Shown in pieces: positions 43,633-49,869 of a stretch of DNA of 49,869 bases. Within the stretch, counting starts at the first letter, position 1, and each line of letters opens with the position of its first letter. The notes beneath the pieces were generated by a model. The model saw only the letters and a list, made by a program, of their open reading frames with translations. It ran no database searches and was not told where the DNA came from. Source of the DNA: Companilactobacillus versmoldensis DSM 14857 = KCTC 3814 (GTDB taxonomy: Bacteria; Bacillota; Bacilli; Lactobacillales; Lactobacillaceae); NCBI RefSeq assembly GCF_001434295.1, contig NZ_AZFA01000016.1, forward strand, positions 1 through 49,869, given 5' to 3'. A program made the translations under genes and the position numbers.

Positions 43633-45849
43633 ATGAAAAATAATCGAAATAGACTAATTAATAATAGTCTGTTTTATATCTTATTATTTGTTGTATTGGT
43701 TCTTGCTGCTAGTTGGTTTGCGGGCGGTCAGTCAAATGATCAATCAAAGACTTTGAGCCAAGATCAATTCATTACACAACTGAAAAAGGGTAAGGTCAAA
43801 AGCTTTAAAATTGAGCCAATCGGTGGAGCTTATCAAGTTACCGGTGACTATAAGAAAGCTCAAAAATCTGATTCTACCCAATCAGTTTCATTATTAGGTC
43901 GTAACAATAGTTCAAGTTCAAAGGTTACACAATTTACTTCAACTGTTCTTCCTAACAATGACACTTTAAAACAGATTAATAGTGCTGCAATGGCGAAGAA
44001 TGTTAAAACAACTGCCGCAGCAAAGTCACAATCTAGTCAATGGGTATACTTAATAATTTCATTCGTTGTACCATTAGTACTTATTTTCTTTGTTTTCTTC
44101 GCTTTAATGGGTCGTGGCGGACAAGGTGGCGGTGCCAACCGAGTCATGAGCTTTGGAAAATCCAAAGTCAAACCGCAAGATCCTAAGAAAAATAAAGTTC
44201 GTTTCTCTGACGTTGCTGGTGCGGAAGAAGAGAAACAGGAACTGGTTGAAGTCGTTGACTTCTTAAAAGATCCACGTAAATATGTTTCACTTGGTGCTCG
44301 TATACCATCTGGTGTCCTCTTGGAAGGTCCTCCTGGTACTGGTAAGACTTTACTTGCTAAAGCTGTTGCTGGTGAAGCCAAAGTACCATTCTATTCAATC
44401 TCTGGTTCAGATTTCGTTGAAATGTTCGTTGGTGTTGGTGCATCTCGTGTTCGTGATTTGTTCGAAAACGCTAAAAAAGATGCTCCTTCAATCATCTTCA
44501 TTGATGAAATTGATGCCGTTGGTCGTCAGCGTGGAGCTGGTACCGGTGGCGGTAATGATGAACGTGAACAAACGTTGAACCAATTGCTGATTGAAATGGA
44601 TGGATTTACTGGTAATGAGGGTGTCATCGTTATGGCTGCTACTAACCGTTCTGATGTCCTAGATCCTGCTTTACTACGTCCAGGTCGTTTCGATAGAAAG
44701 ATCTTAGTTGGTCGTCCTGATGTTAAGGGACGTGAAGCCATCTTGAAGGTTCATTCTAAGAACAAGACCTTTACAGATGATGTTGATTTAAAGGTTATCG
44801 CTCAACAAACTCCTGGTTTCGTTGGTGCCGACCTAGAAAACCTTCTAAACGAAGCTGCTTTAGTTGCAGCTAGACGTCATAAGACTAAAATCGATTCATC
44901 TGATATTGATGAAGCTGAAGATAGAGTTATTGCTGGACCAGCTAAGAGAAATCGTGTCATCTCTGATAAAGAGCGTCACATGGTTGCTTATCACGAAGCT
45001 GGACATGCTTTGATTGGTTTAGTCTTGAATGATTCTCGTGTTGTTAGAAAAGTTACTATCGTTCCTCGTGGTCGTGCTGGTGGTTATGCCATCATGCTTC
45101 CTAAGGATGATCAAAACTTGTTAACTAAGAAAGAATTAACTGAACAAATCGCCGGTTTGCTTGGTGGACGTACTGCTGAAGAGATTATCTTTGGTTCACA
45201 ATCATCAGGTGCTTCAAATGACTTTGAGCAAGCAACTAATATTGCTAGAACAATGGTCACTGAATATGGTATGACTGATCGATTAGGTACGGTTCAACTT
45301 GAAAAAGATGGACAGCCAGTTGGTGCTGGTGGTTATCGTGCTGAACCTACTTATTCTCAAGATACTGCTAAGGCTATTGACCAAGAAGTTAAACGTATTA
45401 TTGACGAAGGTCATGAACAAGCTCGTGAGATCATTGAGAGTCACCGTGATCAACATAAGTTGATTGCCGAGGCACTTCTTAAATATGAAACACTTGACGA
45501 AAAAGAAATTCTTAGTTTATATGATCACGGCAAGATGCCAGAAAATGACAAGAATACTGAATTCCCAAGTGAAAGTGCTGCTACTTATGAACAAGCTAAG
45601 CGCGCTGTTGAAGCTAAAGATGCTGAAAAGCAAAAGAATGAAACAACTAAATCTGATGATGATAATGATGACTCTAATTCCTCAAATGGTTCAGGATCAG
45701 CTGATTCAAGTTCAGATTCAGATGCAAGTTCTGAAAAAGCACCGAAGGATTCAAATAATAGTCAATCTGAAGAAAAGAAGTCCGATGACGATCCCGATAA
45801 GATTGAATTCCCTTCTGAAAAAGATGATTCAGACGACAATAATAAATAA
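43633..45849 (+). CDS. ftsH: ATP-dependent zinc metalloprotease FtsH
   Basis: A membrane-anchored AAA+ protease degrading misfolded membrane proteins and regulators. Two transmembrane segments (about 12-31 and 134-156) flank an extracytoplasmic loop. The AAA domain has [13 protein letters not shown] near residue 233, [11 protein letters not shown] and the second region of homology [19 protein letters not shown]; the zinc site is HEAGH near 454. The last 90 or so residues are a Ser/Asp/Lys low-complexity tail. I chose ATG 43633 after AGGAGG; an upstream ATG (43594) would put the ribosome site inside the gene. Confidence 0.96.
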   Translation: MKNNRNRLINNSLFYILLFVVLVLAASWFAGGQSNDQSKTLSQDQFITQLKKGKVKSFKIEPIGGAYQVTGDYKKAQKSDSTQSVSLLGRNNSSSSKVTQFTSTVLPNNDTLKQINSAAMAKNVKTTAAAKSQSSQWVYLIISFVVPLVLIFFVFFALMGRGGQGGGANRVMSFGKSKVKPQDPKKNKVRFSDVAGAEEEKQELVEVVDFLKDPRKYVSLGARIPSGVLLEGPPGTGKTLLAKAVAGEAKVPFYSISGSDFVEMFVGVGASRVRDLFENAKKDAPSIIFIDEIDAVGRQRGAGTGGGNDEREQTLNQLLIEMDGFTGNEGVIVMAATNRSDVLDPALLRPGRFDRKILVGRPDVKGREAILKVHSKNKTFTDDVDLKVIAQQTPGFVGADLENLLNEAALVAARRHKTKIDSSDIDEAEDRVIAGPAKRNRVISDKERHMVAYHEAGHALIGLVLNDSRVVRKVTIVPRGRAGGYAIMLPKDDQNLLTKKELTEQIAGLLGGRTAEEIIFGSQSSGASNDFEQATNIARTMVTEYGMTDRLGTVQLEKDGQPVGAGGYRAEPTYSQDTAKAIDQEVKRIIDEGHEQAREIIESHRDQHKLIAEALLKYETLDEKEILSLYDHGKMPENDKNTEFPSESAATYEQAKRAVEAKDAEKQKNETTKSDDDNDDSNSSNGSGSADSSSDSDASSEKAPKDSNNSQSEEKKSDDDPDKIEFPSEKDDSDDNNK

Positions 45850-45855
45850 CAAAAG

Positions 45856-45883
45856 AAGCGACTCGCAAGAGTCGCTTTTTCTT
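45856..45883 (+). terminator. ftsH terminator
   Basis: AAGCGACTC (45856-45864) and GAGTCGCTT (45869-45877) form a perfect 9-bp stem with a GCAA tetraloop, followed by TTTTCTT. Confidence 0.88.
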
Positions 45884-45899
45884 ACGAAGGAGTAAATTT

Positions 45900-46781
45900 A
45901 TGGCAGATAAACTATTAAAAGCTGTTTCAACTGATGGAAAGTTTCGTGTCTACGTGGTAGATGCTACCCAAACTGTGGCTGAAGCACAAAAACGTCATGA
46001 TACTTGGACTAATTCCACTGCTGCATTAGGTAGAACTATGATTGGTTCGATTCTAGTAGCAACTTCGACTTTGAAGGAAGACGAAGTTTTAACAACTAGG
46101 ATCGTTGCTGATGGACCCTCAGGTGCCATCGTCGTTGACTCAGATGCTTCTGCAACTGTCAAAGGCTATATTCAAAATCCTCATGTCAGTTTGCCATTGA
46201 ATGATAAACACCATATTGATGTTCGTGGTGCAGTCGGAACTAAGGGTACCTTGAGCATTACGAAAGATTTGCATTTGAAGGAACCATTTACAGGACAAAC
46301 ACCAATCGTTTCTGGAGAAATTGGTGATGATTTTGCCTACTATATGGCAAAATCTGAACAAATACCTTCAGCCGTGGGAGTTTCTGTCTTTGTTCAACCA
46401 AACGAATCAGTCGGCAAAGCTGGTGGTTTCTTGATTCAGACTCTACCTGGTGCCGATGACGATGCAATCACGAAGATCGAAAATAATTTGAAGATTGTTC
46501 CTAACATCTCTGAATTAATGAATGAGGGATTAAGTCCCGAAGACATCATGGACAAATTGATGAATGGCATAAAAATGAAGGTTCTCTCCACACAATCAGT
46601 TCAATTCAAATGTGATTGTTCAAAAGAAAAATTCTCTAAATCCTTAGCTACATTATCAGGTGATGAATTGCAATCAATGATCGATGAAAATCACGGTGCT
46701 GAGGCTGTTTGCAAGTTCTGTGGTAATAAATATCAATTCTCAGAAGCAGAATTAGCTGAGATAATTGCTTCAAAGAAGTAA
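45900..46781 (+). CDS. hslO: Redox-regulated chaperone Hsp33
   Basis: A holdase switched on by oxidation. The 293-residue protein has the N-terminal Hsp33 fold (DKLLKAVSTDGKFRVYVVDAT) and the C-terminal zinc switch, a CxC at FKCDCSKEKF (near residue 239) and CxxC at VCKFCGNKY (near 271). The length is typical. It follows the ftsH terminator by about 20 bp, with ACGAAGGAG as ribosome site, so it likely depends on readthrough or a promoter not recognised here. Confidence 0.95.
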   Translation: MADKLLKAVSTDGKFRVYVVDATQTVAEAQKRHDTWTNSTAALGRTMIGSILVATSTLKEDEVLTTRIVADGPSGAIVVDSDASATVKGYIQNPHVSLPLNDKHHIDVRGAVGTKGTLSITKDLHLKEPFTGQTPIVSGEIGDDFAYYMAKSEQIPSAVGVSVFVQPNESVGKAGGFLIQTLPGADDDAITKIENNLKIVPNISELMNEGLSPEDIMDKLMNGIKMKVLSTQSVQFKCDCSKEKFSKSLATLSGDELQSMIDENHGAEAVCKFCGNKYQFSEAELAEIIASKK

Positions 46782-46852
46782 TGTGATTTGCTATCACAGT
46801 TAAAAATTTGCTATCATGACAAGTTGTAATTGAAAATTTAGAGGTACAAATT

Positions 46853-49403
<2,551 letters not shown>

Positions 49404-49436
49404 TATAAACAATTATTTATAGCAAAATTAAACGAG

Positions 49437-49476
49437 CAGACATCCCTAGATATCAAGGAATGTCTGTTTTTATTTT
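49437..49476 (+). terminator. lysS terminator
   Basis: CAGACATCCC (49437-49446) pairs with GGAATGTCTG (49457-49466) with one mismatch and is followed by TTTTTATTTTG. It separates lysS from the tRNA cluster. Confidence 0.75.
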
Positions 49477-49558
49477 GTTTGAAAGTGCTTATTTATAAGG
49501 TAAATTATTAGGAAAAATTTTTTCTTGCGAAATATTTTAAAAAGACGTCAATTTATCG

Positions 49559-49588
49559 TTGACAACTTTTATTACTTTTAGGTATACT
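49559..49588 (+). promoter_or_regulatory. Promoter of the tRNA cluster
   Basis: A perfect TTGACA (49559-49564) and TATACT (49583-49588) are 18 bp apart and lie 23 bp before the first tRNA. This is a strong sigma-A promoter for the Val-Leu-Thr series. Confidence 0.8.
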
Positions 49589-49611
49589 TATATAGTTGTT
49601 TCGCAAGATAT

Positions 49612-49684
49612 GGAGGATTAGCTCAGCTGGGAGAGCATCTGCCTTACAAGCAGGAGGTCACAGGTTCGATCCCTGTATCCTCCA
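49612..49684 (+). tRNA. tRNA-Val (UAC)
   Basis: A 73-nt cloverleaf with acceptor GGAGGAT/ATCCTCC, D-arm GCTC...GAGC, anticodon loop CTTACAA (anticodon TAC) and T-loop TTCGATC. CCA is not encoded. Confidence 0.95.
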
Positions 49685-49712
49685 TTAAGCTTAATGGTTT
49701 TAAATTAGTTTT

Positions 49713-49796
49713 GCGGGTGTGGCGGAATTGGCAGACGCGCTAGATTTAGGTTCTAGTGTCCCTTTGGACATGAAGGTTCAAGTCCTTTCACCCGTA
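49713..49796 (+). tRNA. tRNA-Leu (UAG)
   Basis: An 84-nt gene with acceptor GCGGGTG/CACCCGT (a G-U first pair), anticodon arm CTAGA-TTTAGGT-TCTAG (anticodon TAG), a class II long variable arm TGTCCCTTTGGACA and T-loop TTCAAGT. CCA is not encoded. Confidence 0.94.
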
Positions 49797-49832
49797 TTAG
49801 TTACATTTCAATTTGAATCGTAACAAAGTGTT

Positions 49833-49869
49833 GCCGACTTAGCTCAGCTGGCAGAGCATCTGTCTTGTA
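49833..49869 (+). tRNA. tRNA-Thr (UGU), cut by the window end
   Basis: The 5' half of a tRNA: acceptor GCCGACT, D-arm GCTCAGCTGGCAGAGC, and the start of the anticodon arm up to CTTGTA, placing TGT at the anticodon. The 3' half lies outside the window. Confidence 0.85.

Noticed and set aside
45464-45895. A 143-residue ORF overlapping the ftsH tail
   Set aside because: Its composition is a frame-shifted reading of the repetitive Asp/Ser codons of ftsH; no ribosome site and no family resemblance.

Overview
The window looks like a chromosome segment of a low-GC Gram-positive lactic acid bacterium, most likely a Lactobacillaceae member; a Companilactobacillus-type genome is my best guess. The grounds are the gene orders rpoE-pyrG-murA, acpS-alr and pth-mfd-flippase-rqcP-divIC-S1-tilS-hpt-ftsH-hslO-dusB-lysS-tRNAs, L-lactate dehydrogenase, frequent GTG/TTG starts and cre-like boxes. 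No rRNA, phage genes, insertion sequence or CRISPR array is visible. The genus is inferred, not shown.

Layout. 1-4.0 kb (minus): glycerol-3-phosphate dehydrogenase/oxidase behind a cre-like box, then an HD phosphohydrolase and a LipL-like acyltransferase. 4.0-16.5 kb: DUF1934 protein, RNA polymerase delta, CTP synthase with a B. subtilis-type reiterative-transcription attenuator, MurA carrying Asp where most MurA enzymes have the fosfomycin-target Cys, an ABC-F ribosome-protection protein behind an attenuator-like leader, L31 type B, an MFS exporter, MurF, CshA, AcpS and Alr.

16.6-32.9 kb is the exceptional part: a compact selenocysteine plus D-proline reductase island bounded by strong terminators. 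It starts with a divergent tRNA-Sec (UCA anticodon). Next come prdC, prdA, a small conserved prd-cluster gene, prdB, prdD, prdE, proline racemase and a TSUP-family membrane protein. The selenium genes follow: selD, yedF, a DUF3343 gene, selB, a NifS-like desulfurase and selA, then a separate yedE-tusA pair. Two genes, prdC and prdB, are each split by an in-frame UGA that fits selenocysteine. Read through, they give full-length proteins with the expected family sequence on both sides of the UGA. The island therefore encodes both the decoding machinery and its users. Proline racemase would make D-proline, PrdC would pass electrons to PrdA/PrdB, and D-proline would be reduced to 5-aminovalerate. 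This Stickland-type pathway is classically clostridial and is unexpected in a lactic acid bacterium.

32.9-49.9 kb returns to housekeeping genes: a CBS-domain protein and ldh (minus), then pth, mfd, flippase, rqcP, divIC, S1-domain protein, tilS, hpt, ftsH, hslO, dusB and lysS (plus). The window ends in a tRNA cluster (Val, Leu and a Thr gene cut by the window edge).
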